From Rallus limicola (Eukaryota > Chordata > Aves > Gruiformes > Rallidae): a DNA stretch of 64,000 nt. Shown one piece after another: positions 14,491 to 29,066 of this stretch. The translations under genes were made by a program, and so were the position numbers. The stretch covers positions 620,001 to 684,000 of the forward strand of contig JAKCOZ010000009.1 in NCBI GenBank assembly GCA_022605955.1, read 5' to 3'. Under the pieces are notes generated by a model. That model saw only the letters and a program-made list of their open reading frames with translations. It was not told the origin of the DNA and did not search any database. Position 1 is the first letter of the stretch. Each line of letters opens with the position of its first letter.

Positions 14491-16449
14491 ATAGCTGGCC
14501 TTTTCCTTTGGGGAAACAGGAATGGGACACAACAGTATCAGTACTCAGCTTCAGGCAAGACAGATCTGGAAGTTTTGAATAAAAAGTGTATTGTTTTGGT
14601 GGCTGTAATTGGATTCAGTCTTGGCTTTCCAACGTGAGCTGCTCCAGCCTTGAGTAAGCACCCATGTTAGGCAATTCAGATGAGGTAATTATATAGAAAA
14701 GACTAAAGCTTGAGCTCACATAAAGTGGTTGTGAACAAGTTCCTGTCCAGATGATTGACCTGATGATAATTTCATAGGTTGCAATAGCTTCACCTACTCT
14801 TCAAAGTTACATGGTTCTTCTATTTATTTGTCTGGAAGCTGTAAATTTCTGGTCTCATTTCTTGCTCATAGGATGAATTTTCTTCCTGTGCATTTTTATT
14901 GATGCAAGCTCCCATGTGATCCTGCTAAGATTGTCTCCTCCTGTTTCACGTGCTCAGCAATGGCAGCTGAAGCCATTTCCCTAGGTGTGCAGTTATGCAG
15001 CTGCCTCATACCCTGGTCTCCCTTGCTGTGCTTACTCATCTTCCCACTGTAATCCTGGTGGCAGGAGTTAGGATATGGAGTCTCTCTCAAATCACCAGTC
15101 CTCATGCGAAGCTGCAATTCAGCCAGTCTGCACCCTGAGCTGCCCTCAGAGCGTGTGTTGCCGCGGCTGTCCGCAGCTCAGGGCTGCTGGGGCACGCTGT
15201 GTCTGTACCTGTGTATCTAGTGAAAGGGAACCACGTTTCCTGCTGCGGTTCAGGCATCTGTGTGGCCACAGCATTTGCAGCTGCCACCTAAAAAAAAACC
15301 CCACTAACAAACTGAAAAAACTCCCAGCACCACCTCTGAGGTATGGCATATGCATCCTTGGGGAGTCACCTTAAAACGTGCCTGCTGTGACCTGTACATG
15401 GCTTTTCATTTCCTTGCTGTCATGGGCTCTTCATTCTGCTGCCCTCCATTCCATGGAAATAGGCTTTCAGATAGATGCCATAGCATACCCATCCCCTTCC
15501 TCCTTCCCTTGGTTTCCTTCTCCTTGTGAGGAGAAGCTGATGCCTGGTCTGTCAAGGTCACACGTCGGGCAGTGTGTGGTCAGGTGCAGGAGGATGCCTA
15601 GCAGTCTGGAAACATGTTTATCTGCATTGCAAACAAGTTGTTCATTTAGTCATCAGACTGTTTAGATCTCTGGCTCCTGACATTTTCAAAAGACAGTAGT
15701 AAAAATGACTGTAGTGAGTAAAGTGGAGTTGTGGCTGCTGCTTTATGTCCTGCTTGAACAAAGAAGATAATTAATCCCTTTTCTGCAGGACGAGGTTGTG
15801 AAGTAAAGCACAGAAAAGGTGCATGGGGTGGAAAAGCACTGAATAACATAAAAATTATAAATCAGTTTCTGAAATGTGATAATTTTGAAGTGGAGATCCT
15901 GTCTTCTGAGCTAAGTTTGATAGCATAGAACACATACTCTGGTGTTAAGAGAAGGCTAAGGCACATCCAAAAGGGACAAGATATTCTAAAGAACACACAG
16001 TAAAGCCTGTAAGTTGAGGAGGATTGGCTTCAGCCCTGCTGGAGAAAATCTGAACTAAAACCTTTGACAAAAATCCATGTTTATCCCAGCACAAGATGAC
16101 CTAGCCCTCCATTAGGGAGAAAAAAAATAAATTCTACAGTCTAGGAAATAAAAAGGTGCTTGGGTGAGGCAAGGAAGAAAATCCTCCACTAGCTGTAATC
16201 TGTTCTTTTTTTCCCAAGTAGATATTTTATCATGATAGACAGCTGTCACACATCCAGCTTTACCCTGTGTAGCCAATCCCATGGGCTTCAGAGCATCTGC
16301 TTCTCTGCAGTATCCCTTCCAAAGAAATAGCGGTTTCATGAGATTTAAATCAAACTGGAATTGAAACATTTTACTGATGCTAAACAATTAACTGTCAGGA
16401 TACATTCAGGATTAATATTAGCAATACAGTGAATAAACCATGCTGCTAG

Positions 16450-16880
16450 ATGCCTACAACCATTAAAGATGGCCCCATCCAACCTGGTCCTGAACACCTC
16501 CAGGGAGGGGGCATCCAGCACTTCCCTGGGCACCCCGTGCCAGGGCCCTACCACCCCACTCTGCAGTTTGTCATCTGCAAACCTGCTAAGAGTGCACTCA
16601 GCCTCACCATCAGTGTCACTGATGAAGATATTAAATTGTTATAGACCCCTGAAGGTCATCACTTGTGACAGATCTCCATCTGGACATCAAGCCCTTGACA
16701 ACTACTCTCTGGATGTGACCAGCCAGCCAATTCCTTATCCACCGAACAGCCCACTCATCAAATCCACGTCTCTCCAGTTCAGAGAGAAGGATGCTGTGGG
16801 GGACTGTGACAAAGGCTTTGCAGAAGTACAGGTACATTAGCAAGGAGTCTCCTACCACTGTGATTGCTGCAGTTGCAGTA
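16450..16880 (-). mobile_element. CR1 LINE remnant with internal deletion
   Basis: On the - strand it encodes [20 protein letters not shown], then [20 protein letters not shown] and RWRSVTSDD, then NIFISDTDGEAECTLSRFADD: recognisable CR1 reverse transcriptase with substitutions such as D to V in the FCKAFDTVPH block. Just after FADD (at about 16563) it jumps to the 3' end of the ORF (VPREVLDAPSLEVFRTRLDG, 16480-16540). The intervening several hundred bases of a normal CR1 are missing. It is a dead fragment inside the BRINP3 intron. Confidence 0.85.
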
Positions 16881-17029
16881 ATTTAGAGGGGTATGTCACT
16901 CTGATCTTGGCCCCTCCTCTGGTGTAGAGGAATCAGCACCCACATTGTCCCCTGCCTAGTCCTCCACAGTTAGAGCCTCATATCTATGGTTGAGAGGCAC
17001 TTGGGAAGGTATGGGCAAGGAGGATGTTT

Positions 17030-17172
17030 CCTTGCTGCCCTGTGGCTTGGTGAAGCTCTGAGCAATCTGATCTAGGGAAGATGTTCCTGCTCACTGCAGG
17101 GATGGTTGGACCAGGTGGCCTTTAAAGGTCCCTTACAACCTACTTCATCCTATGATTTGATGATTCTATGCA
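17030..17172 (+). mobile_element. CR1 LINE 3' end
   Basis: A short 3' terminal piece of a CR1 element: GGATGGTTGGACCAGGTGGC, then a GGTCCCTTACAACCT block, ending in degenerate 8-mers (ATGATTTG, ATGATTCTATG). Its orientation is opposite to the CR1 fragment immediately to its left, so the 5' sides of the two remnants face each other across about 150 bp. Confidence 0.75.
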
Positions 17173-17346
17173 ATCTTCCTGTAATACCAGATTTATTCAG
17201 GTGTGAGGGGTTGTTTCTATTTAAAAGCAATCTTAAAATAATTCATTTGTAGTATTTTTTTTTTTATTGCTACAGGTTAATCAAAGCTTACATATTCTCT
17301 TTTTTCTGCATAGAAAGGAAAAAAAATACCTGTACTGCTCAACCTC

Positions 17347-17362
17347 AAAAAAAAAAAAAAAA
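17347..17362. repeat. Poly-A run (16 A)
   Basis: A homopolymer in AT-rich intron with no recognisable element attached. Confidence 0.85.
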
Positions 17363-18660
17363 TCCCTCTAAAAAGGTCTTTGTGTTTCTGTTTGATGCTT
17401 GCTTTTAATCTCCCTAGATTTTTTTTTCCTGTTTGTAAAACCTGTAGCACCTTTCAGACAGGTAACTGAGTAATTATTTGTACAACTAAGCTCCTGTAAC
17501 ACTTGTAAAAGGGTTGAGGAGTAATTGTTTATGCACCTAGGGAAACAGAGCAGTAATCAGAGAAAAACTGACCTTATCTGCAATCTGCTCAGGTTACAAA
17601 GGGATTTCAGTGTTTTACTTTAAAAAGCAGAGAACACCTAAATCTTTTCCAAATATGATAAACCACGTTTTAAGTCTAGTTTCTTGATGAAAAAAATCAC
17701 CAGAAAAGTATAATAGGTACCATTTCCTCACCATTCCTGTTAATGATATATAATTTTGAAATGTTTTCAGTGAAATCTCAGTCCACTGAAATTCTATGGG
17801 AATTCTCAAGCCAAAACCAGGTCAGTGGGGAAGTTCCCTTCCTCCTTACTAGCCCTCCAGCTGGCCACCGTGGGAGCAGCAGGGCTTCAGACATAGGCAT
17901 TGCACACCCAGAGTGAGCTCGGCCAGGCCTCCAGACCCCACCCAGGCCCCGTTTTTATCCCCTTCCCACCAGCTCTTGGCGTTAGGGCCTCCCCAGCAGC
18001 TGCAAACTGTAATTCCATGCCCTGGGCTCCTCCTGAATGAAGGACTTGCCTTAAGTTACTTTCCCCCCATATTTTTCTACATCCATTTGTACATCCACAC
18101 CCGTGAGCTGGGTATTTCTGATGCATTTCCTAGGCAACCCTGTACGGCTCCCTAGGTGCTGCTGGCCTTTCTAAAGATACCCAGTGCTGCCATCCAGATA
18201 TTTGAAAAAAACTCATTAAATAACTGCAAAATCTGCCTGTTCCTTACAGCTGCAGTACCTGTAAATGTGGTCCTCCTCTCACTGTGTTACTTGTTACATC
18301 TAGCAGTTCCCTGTGTTGTGCCTGGAGGTTTCCCACAGTCTGCTTAGTTACCCAAACCTCATGTTATCTACCTACCTACATTAACACTGCATCCATAGCT
18401 CTCTGAACTGTTTGAATACCTCAAGTTAAAATACCCATAAAACTATGGCAAGGAAAAACGAAGATTTAAAATACTAAATTGTATTTTTTTTCTTATTTTT
18501 TTCTTTTTACGTACTGCTATCACAAAATATTTTGATATGCCTACTTCTATTTTCACCTTTGTTTCGATATGTTTAAATCTCCCTGAGTGCACACCAGAAA
18601 TTGTAATGGCACTTTTTACCTATTAGAAGGAGGATGTTGTGAGTGATTTCACAGGAGCAA

Positions 18661-18702
18661 CATCACAGAATCAATCAGTAGGTTGGAAAAGAAAGCAAAG
18701 GA
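18661..18702 (-). mobile_element. Possible CR1 3' tail remnant
   Basis: CATCACAGAATCAATCAGTA followed by GGTTGGAAAAG resembles the reverse complement of a CR1 3' end. Only about 40 bp are recognisable, so the call is tentative. Confidence 0.45.
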
Positions 18703-18776
18703 CAGCTTTTTATTCAGATTCTATTCTCTGTTCAAAATTTCCAAAATTTCTCTGAATTCACGTTTGTCTTTTTCCC

Positions 18777-18795
18777 TTTTTTTTTTTTTTTTTTT
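18777..18795. repeat. Poly-T run (19 T)
   Basis: An uninterrupted homopolymer. No retrocopy is visible next to it. Confidence 0.85.
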
Positions 18796-19840
18796 AAATC
18801 CACTGCTAAATTAGATTTTCCTAGCTCTGTGTCTGACAACTGAATGCACCATACCCAGCTTCAGTGCAGACAGGAGCCTGACAGAAATATTACTGCTCCA
18901 GAAAAACTCATGAAGTCAGCAAAATATTTATCACATTGTACCTCATTTCAATCACTAGCCATATACAAAAAATACAAGAGAGATTGATTTAAAGCTGGAA
19001 AAAACCCACCCCGCTTGCCCTGTGTATCCTGAGTTACCTAAAAACAGTCCTGAGGCCTGTTACTAGAACATGATGGTAACTGCGATGTCCCGGTAACGCT
19101 TTGGTACCAGCAGGAGAAGCTGGGTACCCTGTCGTATCAGCCCTTAATGACCTCAAAATGCACAAACCTCTGATCAAGAAGACTCAGATTTAACCCCAGA
19201 GAGGTTGTACAGTCTGGAGTTTGAAAAGTAGAAACCTGACCTTGAAGCTCAGCCCAGGAAGGCTCAGGCTCTGAGCATCAGCTCCCTACACAGCCAGCCT
19301 GGGACCAGTTTGCTTACTGGGGCTCGTGGCTTGCGACCTTCCAGCTGTAGCTGCTGAGCCATTTGCTTTCCAAAGTTTGCCCATCATCCCAGCACTCTAT
19401 AGATACCAGTCATTTGACCTCACAGGATCCTGCACGTACTTACCATCCAGTCAAAAAGAGGTGCTGAGCCAGGACTTCAGTGTAGCCCTGTGCTGTCACC
19501 TCAGCCCAGCATGTAGAGAACCCCAGCTGCAGACACCCTGGAGACCTTCACCTTGACACTGCTGCAGTCTGCCAAGCGTACGCATCACTCTTCCTTGGTG
19601 TTAAATTATACCTCAGAAGCCAGAGATTCCAATTCCAGGGGCTTTTGAAGTGATCTGGAGCTTACAAACAGTAACTTCACAAATCTGTAGCAGTCATACG
19701 TGAAGATCAGAACTACTCAACCACCACAGCAGCTTTTGCCTCAAATTTTGCCCAGCAAGCTAATGAAACTGGAATACAGGTCTCCTGGCAACCTGTGTCC
19801 TTAGGCTATCAGATCAGCACGTGTAACTCTTAGTGGCTGA

Positions 19841-19901
19841 GCTGAGGAGACTTTAGCTTTAAAACAATGCTGAGGAGACTTTAGCATTAAAAAAATGCTG
19901 A
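19841..19901 (+). repeat. 28-bp tandem repeat, 2.2 copies
   Basis: GCTGAGGAGACTTTAGC followed by an A-rich 11 bases occurs at 19841-19868 and again at 19869-19896, and a third copy starts (GCTGA) at 19897. Confidence 0.95.
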
Positions 19902-22900
19902 TCCCCTTGACTCAGAAATAGTAAGCTGAGTCTCATTCAACAAGTAAAAGGGGTTGAAGTTGAGGCCCTGTAAAAGACATCTGGACCTTTGGAAAACTCC
20001 AAATACAAGTTCTGCTCAAGTGTCTTGTACCTTGCTGTAAACTCAGGAGAATGTGACATGCCAAATCCCTGACCTGGGGAACATGTAGCTAAAACATGAA
20101 CCCCCTCCAGATGGCCCACATCTTTGTACGTGTGCTTTGGCCAGTTTCTATCTTTGTACATAGCTTTGGCAGCTATCACATTCTACTAGTTTTAAAATTG
20201 GTTTTTGAATGCATTTAATTTTCATGCTAGGACACCCAAATTGTTGATGTGGGTGGGATCCAAAGCTCACTGTACTCAGCAGAAAAAAATAATCACAGCC
20301 TGACTGCACCTTTGAACTCATAATTAGTGCCTGAAACTGTCGTGCATCATGCTGACATCATGCTCTCTATCGAATGTGATGTAGTGATGAAGGCAGACAC
20401 ATGCAGAGAGCTGCATTGCTACATGCACCAGGTATTGTGGTGGCTTGCTGTAACTAAGCATGATGGAAGGAGAGGTGGAAGGTACTCAGGTAGGATAGCC
20501 TGGGCCAGTCAGTTCATCCTGCCATGCAGTCTGAGTTCCATACACTGCGTGAGTAAAGATAAACACCTTTGTAAATAAAGGACAACCACTTTTCTGGTCT
20601 TTCAGTACTCCAGAGACTGAGCTGACATATTCTTGGGCAGCACTGTGGCTTACTCAGTATTGAGCCATCCATCCCATACTGCTTCTTGTAACCAGGAGGT
20701 TTTGGGGGGTTTGGGTTTTTTTCAAAGTGCCCACTAGTCTAAAACCTTTGTTTTCATAGACCCAAGAGTTCACAAAGGCTGCCAACCATCATTTACAGCA
20801 TTATCTGGATCATCATGTTCAAACCTGTTAAAGTAATTGACTTTTAACGTTCCTGTACAGTGTTTTCTAGTTCAAAAAATGTCCAGATCATGTTGCAGGC
20901 TAAGAGGCAAACATTCCATGCTGCCTTGGCGCAGTGGTCTAAATCAGTTCTCCAAGTCACTGTTTAAGGGGAAACTTGGAGGGCTCTGGGTATCTGGGGG
21001 AAGGGCAGGTTTGGTTTGCCTTTCTGTCTAAAGTCCATTTCAGTCCAAAGCCCTGCTGTCAGTAGCACCACTACTCAAGCTGGGAAGAGTCCTTCAGTGT
21101 TGATAAAATCTGATGTCTTTGTCCCAGCCTTTCAGACTGTACCCCCACAGTGCCTTGCAATGTTGCTCGGGGAGAAAAGGGTGATTTAATCCACTGTGGT
21201 TATTGCAATTACAAACAGCACTCACCAAACTGAGCAGAATTCCTAATTGGACAGATACATTCTCCACAGTGATACGCTGTCATTCAGCCACAGCACAGCT
21301 GGGAAGAAGAGTGCTGAAGAAGCTAAGCAAAACAAGAGATTTGGCTGATTACAAAGAAAATGGTTTGTTATTGCCACACAGCAGAAATGACACACTTCCT
21401 CCCCCTTGGTGCTGCTGTGAAGTCACAACACCAAATTTAGTTTTTAGTAAGCAGGCTTACCAGTTTGAAGCTGAGGTGCTGTAAGGAGCTATCTCTGCTG
21501 TTATGTCCTCTGTAGGATGTAAGTCTAAACATGACAGCAAAGCCAGTGCCAAAGCTCAGAGGAACAGAGGGGACACTGGTAGACTTGGGCCTCTCTCTGC
21601 GCCTGGTAGGTGCCTGTGACTGTTAATCTCATTAGGGTACCTACACGTGTCAGATCATTTTGCAATCACTGATGCTCTTGTTAGTTGGGCTATTTTTACA
21701 CGTGTATGGAGCGTGATTTCCTTCAGGGAAATCAAAATCAAAATCTTCTAGGAATTACAAAGCGAGCACTTGTTTGTTTGTGCTTATCTAGGTGGTGCTT
21801 AGGACAGGAGAGCAGGAAGGAGCGGGCTCTACTGATGCTTTAACCAGCAAAGGCACCCCGCTGCTCCAGCTGGTTGAAGCTACAAGAAGCTTCAGAGTGC
21901 TTCAGAGCACTGTGGGGTGAGATACTTTGTGTGGTAACTCTGCTTTCCGTGAACTTTTCACTTCTTCAGTGCAGGCAGCAGTAAGCAGGGGCAGTGAGGA
22001 AATACTCATCATATCTGAGAGGAAACAGTCATGTTGTCCTTGGCAGAGCAAGCCACTGAAATACCATGAGGATTAGAATGCAATGTCGATAAGATTTTGA
22101 AGAGGAAAATATCTTTTTACTTATTAATGAATATCATTATAGTAATAAGTATTCTAGGGAGGTATTTACCTCTGTATCAGTGAGTATTTTTATTTAAGAA
22201 TATTATTTGTGTTTTGCCTATAGCCTTATCTGGGAGTGCAGACTGCCAGCAGAGAAAAGTGAATGATCAATTAGATGGGGAAAGATACGCATGTTAGTCA
22301 GAGCACTGAGTTCCTGCCATCATTTAGTCTTCATTAACACAACTTTCCTTCTCAGTTTGCATCTTCTCCCTTCTCCCTCCCACCAGTTCCAAGTTTAAGC
22401 TTTTTCAGAGTATCAGAAGCTTTTCAAGCTGTAATTGATCAACTGCAAATACAAACACAGGTGATAAACTAGAACCCCTCTGAAACATACCCATCACATA
22501 CAATAATAATGATAGCAAAAATACAAGTTTTAAGAATCCTGTAAGATGTCTAACAGCTTTCTGTTTCTCTGGAGAGTTACAGAGAGTCTGGCTCTCATTG
22601 CAAACATACCAACATTTTGAAGGATTCTGAAAGAAGACATTCTCCTATGTAAATATTCTGTGGATATTATTCTGGAACCATCTTCTCCCTTTCTTACAGC
22701 TATGCAGCTGTTACAGCTGAACATAACCTGTGCATACATGTATGTGCACATGCATCTTAGTTGCAGAGTCTCCCAAGACCAGGGGATGGATGGTAGCCCA
22801 GGCTGTACTACTGGCACAGCCTAAGAAGGCAGAGTATCATGCCTAAGTAAGTCATGGCTACATTTTACCAGTTATCTGCCCTTTGCCAGCTATAGCATAA

Positions 22901-23917
22901 GTACTTAAGCAAGGAGGGGAAAAAAAAAAAGAAAAGGAAAAAAAGGCAAAAGTAAGTGTTACTAGCTCATTTTGTGCTTTCTCATCTCTTGTTTTGCTTC
23001 CCTGTCATCCAGTACAGCTAAATCAGCAACTGGGCTATCTTGCATTACCCCTGGTTTAAACTAAGTGATTGTACGGCCAGTCAGGGAAAGAGGTGTCTTG
23101 GTAGCCAGAGGGATGGTTTTGGACACGTGAAGTCGGGGTGACACTTTTGAAATGGTGCTTCTCAACTCCTTTGTAAACTGCTGTAAGGTGAACTGACAAG
23201 GAAGAGGCAGGGGTAGTTAAACTTCATATCCAGATACACTTCATCTCTGAATATAATTTCTGTGATGTGTTGGTTTGGACTCTTTTATTACTCTGTTTCT
23301 AAACTAACTGCAGACCTTGTTAGAATTACTGCTGAACGTTATGAGGCCAGAAATCAGCTTGTATCTCTCATGGATACACGGGGGATTAGGATCTGATGGA
23401 TTTGCCTGTCTAGATTGATCATGGTTTCCACAGTGAAGCCATGCTACTTCTGTTCAGTAACACAAAACCACCAGTACAGAGTTTCCCCAGTAGGCATCAT
23501 GGGAACCACAACAGCTCTGCAAACATGAAGTGCATTTCTCTGATCTCTAAACCTGGAACATATTTCACATCTATTCTGTTTTCATTTTCAGTTGTTGAAT
23601 CAGCACTAACACTGGTGGAATTACTGGGTGCTTTTAAATGTAAGAGAGGAGAAGGAGAGAAAAATGTCACTTTGGGAAGCTTTATTTAGTTGACTTTTTC
23701 CCCCATGAATGCATATATAACATGCAAAGAACATGTGTATATACACATACATGTGCGTGTACCTGTAGTGAAAGTAAAAACCTATTGGTAGCACTTTCAC
23801 CATGTTAACTTTTATGAGTTAAAATTAAAACTGTAAGTGCTGTCTAGGAGAGCATTACAGACAAGTACAGAAGGCTTGGGCCATTTCTGTGTCTGTCAAG
23901 TGTCTCCTGAATAGGCT

Positions 23918-24152
23918 TGGTCACTACACTTATCTGTATCTCCCTTGTTATAAAGGCCATCCTTTCTTGAAATACCTTTCTGTCTGCTCCTGAAAGCATG
24001 AGACATTGCTGTTAGAAATGATAGATTGATTAAATTTAAAAAAAAACAAAAGTTGAGGCTGTGAGAGGAAGTCAGAATGGAAACTCCCAGTGATGCTGAA
24101 GGATGACATGGTTGTCTAATACTCACTGGTTTGCTAAGTGACTGGACTTGGT
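23918..24152 (+). repeat. Copy A of a ~235-bp duplicated sequence
   Basis: This stretch aligns, base for base over most of its length, with 29067-29310 in the same orientation. Shared blocks include ATCCTTTCTTGAAATAC, CTGCTCCTGAAA (CTACTCCTGAAA in the other copy), GAAACTCCCAGT and GGTTTGCTAAGTGACTG (GCTGAGTGACTG). I do not recognise the family; it could be an undescribed interspersed repeat or a local duplication. Confidence 0.8.
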
Positions 24153-27100
24153 GACCCACTCCCTGGCATCCAGTGCAACATTTCCAAAAACCATAAGCTA
24201 AACCCATCAGCATCTCATCACTGCAAAGGGAGAAAGTTACCAAGCATGAGAACAACATCATTCCTATGAAAGAATATATCCCACCTGGATATCTTCAGTT
24301 TTTCAGCCCTTGCTTGCTTTTCTAGTTATCAAGTCCTGCATAATTTGAACGGCACCAGCTTTGCTGCTGCACTGTGTCAGCATTTCCATTGAAAACCTCA
24401 TTTTAATGGGAAAGCTGTTCATTTGCAAAAAAATGTGTTCTAAGCAGAAAATGGGAACATCCAGGATCAAATTCAAGCACACCACGAGTAAAAGAGCTGT
24501 TAGTAATTTTGAAGAGTCGCTTGCCTCTTTTTTAACATGCAAGCAAGAATTTCAGTTTAATTTATGAAGATTCGTTAAGTCGTGGCTGCAAATCCAAATG
24601 GTCCCCAAACTGCTTTCTAAAGAACTATCTGCTACCAGGGAAGGGAGTGGCCTGAGGAAAAAAAACCTGATTGATGTTATTAACAAGAATCAGGAAATAA
24701 GGAACAGTTTGAAAAAGTGGGATAATAGGGGGAAAAAAATAATTCTAGTAAAAAGAATGAATATAATTGGCTGTGATCCCAAGATGCCACTGGGATTTTC
24801 CAAATGGGAACTAGGGGAATGTGTTGAAAGTTATCTTCAAAGGAGGGACAGTTACAATTGACAGGAGGTTTAATAAGGCAAGTTACAAGGTCTGACTGTA
24901 CAATTATCTAGCAAAAATACCATCCTTACATTCAAAAGAATCCAAAAAAGGCATTAGTAGGCAGCATTTGGAGTGTGTTTTGGCTGATCTCCATCTGCTC
25001 CTCAGCAGGACAGGAGGAGGAGAGCAGCCTAGCCCTGATTCTGGCATGCAGGATTCCCATAGGCATTACAGTTTAATTCACTGTAGTTTCATCTAGTGAT
25101 TTCCAGAGCTGCAGCCACCCTAGAAAGAGTGATTATCACAGTTTTACACCATGGGCTTGACTTTAGCAGATTTTCATGTTGGAGAGGTCGTAGCGGTGTG
25201 GAAGGCCAAAGGAACTAAAAGCTGAGGCAGCAGCATCAGCTGAGCCTGGGCATCCCTGGGTCTGCATGATGCCGACCTGTGCGGGCTCCATCTCTGATTA
25301 TGAAGCCAAGAATCACCTTGTGCACAGAATGCAAATGCAGGAGGTCGTATGGCAGCTTGTTTCCCCACACAAACTCGTTCATACATTAGTTGCAATCCTT
25401 CCAGAGTATTTTCCCCTTAGCTACAGCCATAAAAGCACAACCACCCAAAGAACAAGTGCTATGATTGCAAATTTAGTGGTTTCTTCAGCATGAACTTCTC
25501 TCTCAGACGTACCCGTTCAGCATCTTCCCTGTGATTTGTAGCAGCTGTGGTGTCACCATGCCAACTGATTGGTGCAAGGGGGGAAGGGCACACTCCAAGT
25601 AATTTCTGAGCTGTGCAATATCTTATGAAGAAAAGCTGGTGATTATAATGAGAAAAGTAATTCCTCACCATGAAGGCTGACTGAGAGCAAATGGAGAAAA
25701 GTAGGACTTTCAGGCAAAGAAACCCCTGCTAAGATTATCACCCGACGTGAAAGAGGTTGAATTGCTTTGGAGATGAGACCTTGGTCCTGCCCCCTGAGAG
25801 CAGCTCCTGGGAAGGACTGAGAATGGGCTATTGTGAGTACTCGCTGTCCCTGTGCTTGTGTGGTGATAAGAAGTATGAGCCTTTAAAGTGAATTTCCTTG
25901 CCTGACAACTCCAAGCCTTCTGCCTGTGGAGAATGGTTAGTTCTGCCAGAGGTGTGTGTGCAGTTGCCTCTGTGCAGATGGCAAGTGAAGAAATAACAGA
26001 GCCAGAGCACGGATCTCCTCAGTGCCTTCATCAAGGTACAAGTATTCCAGAAAGGCAGTAATTAGAAGGTGGGAGGGTTTGTTTTTTTTTTTCAAAAGTA
26101 GAAGTAAGGTGACAAGATACACAAGGAGAGGAAAACAAACCCAGGGGAGGACAAGCTAACATTGAAGCAATGACATTGTTGCTGCATATGCAGCAATCTC
26201 AGCGTTTTCATGGTTGTGTAGTTGTTGTTATCCCAGACAATACATCTAAGTATTTGCTGCAATGCTATTTAGCAGATGATAATGAAATAGCAGAAAAATA
26301 TACATGGAAGAAGACAGAAATATCTTGTGAGTCCTTACAGGGAAGCTATCAAGCATAGAAACAGGGAGATGATAAACAGAGCACTTGGAGGAAGGTGATT
26401 GCTATTAGCTGCTTCTCTGCTGTAAATTGGGCACTGGGGAAAAAAAGACAGAACTTCCACTGAAGTGTAACAGAGGGTAATATTTGCCACCATGTGTCAA
26501 CTGTGCACTCAGGGAATGCAGAGGAATGAACTGCAAAAGGCACTAGTTTTAGGGATTCATCACTTCCTAATGCAGAGGGAAATCTTATGTGTAGAAAATA
26601 CTGATGAAGCTAAAAGATGATGTCCCTCTCATTTCAGCTTAAAACAGCACTAGTTATGTTTTTCTTCTTTGTTCTTCTCTGCAGCCTCCGTGCTGGGTCT
26701 AAAATACTGTGTTAATTTAAAATGTTCTTTACAGACGGATCTACTGACACACCACATCTCATTCACAGTCCTGATATGGGTATGGCTTCAGCATCAGCAT
26801 TTAGATTACAGTGTAATCTCCTATGATACCTGTAGTGTACAGTTTGAATTTCTAAATTAAAGAATAGACACAGAGGTAATTGGTCATATCAGAATGTAAT
26901 ACCTGTTGAAAGAATTGCCTTCACAAATGGATCTTTGCTACATTAAACTCATCCTGAATTTTGTATTCACTCTCTCAGCTGAATTTACAGAATAATAAAA
27001 AAGATGCATGTGCAGAACATGCAGGTAATACCAATGTGGTGTGAGGTGGACACCGTTGAGCTTACTTCACTGTCGCCTGAATGTTACAACAACTTTGCAA

Positions 27101-29066
27101 CTGAAGCCTAATGACTATATCAGTGTCTCATGCATTTACTCATCTACCCCTTAATGAAAACTCACAGCTTGTGTGTTTCCCCTTCATAATGTCAAAATAA
27201 AACTGGGAGAATTTGTTTCCATTTACATCAGGCATTGATGCTTCTCCCTTACCATGCAGAAGCTGTTGGCCACCTTTAAGTCAACAGCTTTGTAAGTCCT
27301 CTCAAAAAAAAAGTGTTGTGAAGGCTCTGTGTGATATGAGAATTCATTGTTCCAGGCCAAATACGATTAGGAGAAGACTTCACATTCTTCTTTTACCTTG
27401 TGATCAGGCTTGCTCATTGTCAGGAAGCTTCCAGAGGACGTTCTGACCAGAGTCTTCTCACGTTTATCTACTTATGATACTGCTTAAGAAGAAGTGTGAG
27501 TGGTATTGGGAAATACTTCTGACAAACCATAGCTCAGAGTGCAAGGAGAAACAGACAGATAACTGACAATGACCTTTCTGAGTCAGTGTAACCACACTTT
27601 GAACTTCAAGCATTTTTAGTTCTGCCTTTTTGCCTTTGATCCTGACCTAGTACAGCTGGAAATAAATATAGATCTGGAAGTTAAACCCCATGATCACTGT
27701 ACTTCAAATATATCTTTCAACTTGCTTGCTAGAGGCCTTAAAACCTGTGCTGTACACTGATAATCAGTGGGCAGCATTAACAGTCTCACCTCAGATTAAT
27801 TTAGGATGTGGATGTACTCGTTTGGGAATGTATTTTATTGAAGACTATTTTTTTGGCAGGGGACAGCTCCCTGTTATTCACATACACTGTGGATACATGC
27901 TGTATCATCATGTGGTAGTGGCACCATATTGTTAAAAAAAGACAGAGAAATATTTTACTTACTAGTTTAGTAAAAGAGAACTATATGAATTTTAGTTGCA
28001 ACTAGCTATAGTGTGCAATTTATGTAACAAACATTGATAATGCAGCTTAAAGTACTGGGACACTGTGGAAATATAAATAACAAAGGAGAATTAATCACAT
28101 CGTAACCTCCAAGGGTGATATATTCAGAGTGAAATTAAAAGGTCATTAGTTATTATGTTAAAGTCGTCTGAGACTTTGATTGATAAAGTAAAAGCTGAGT
28201 ATTTCTATTCTGAAACTTGCTCTGCAAGCAGATAACACTGTTTTCATCACAGAAAAAAATCAAACTGTTGGCTAATTTCCTATATACTTGGGATAAAAAA
28301 GAATTTCTAGTGTAATACCATTTAACTGGAGAAAATGGAGTCACATCTGTAATAAATGGGGTATGGCTTTGGCTGCTCTCCAGTTCTCCATAAATTCACA
28401 TGTATCAACAGGAATAAATAAGTGAGCCAAAACCAATGAAGCTACTTTTAGTTGGCTGAGATCAACACCATCTGGATTTCTGGCCTTAGTAACTTTATAT
28501 TGATCCAATTCTTTTAGAACAATTTGATACCAAATACATCAGCCTGTTTTTCAGGTTGGTAATGGGTGAGCCTGCTTAGACAGCCTCTCCTTTGAGTGCT
28601 TCAGGAGCTGTAATTTTTCTTACTGGAGTGAATACTCCTGGTTTTGTGTGTGTTCACCAGGCAAACACTAGTATCCATTTCCTTGAACAGTTTTGGAAAA
28701 GAGATCTTTCAATTTACATTGTTCTCTTGCCAAAACCACAGGAAGAGTTTGAAGTGGCCAGACCAGCGTGTTCTCATGTGGTTCAGCTCAGCTATAGGTC
28801 TGCTTGCATGTCACCTATGTTAACCCTACCAAAGTAGATACAAGGAATTATCCCCACTACCAAATACACAGAAAATATTCTCACTGCATTCCAATATTAA
28901 GCTGCAAAAAAAAAAAAAATTAAAAAACATTTGCTAATGGATATTCTGTGAACCAAAGGAATTCATATTGATCAGACATTGATTGTGAATAATTCACTCA
29001 GATATAGTAGACTTATGGTAGACATCATTAAACTTAGGGTCCATCTTATCATTTGCCCCTATGATT

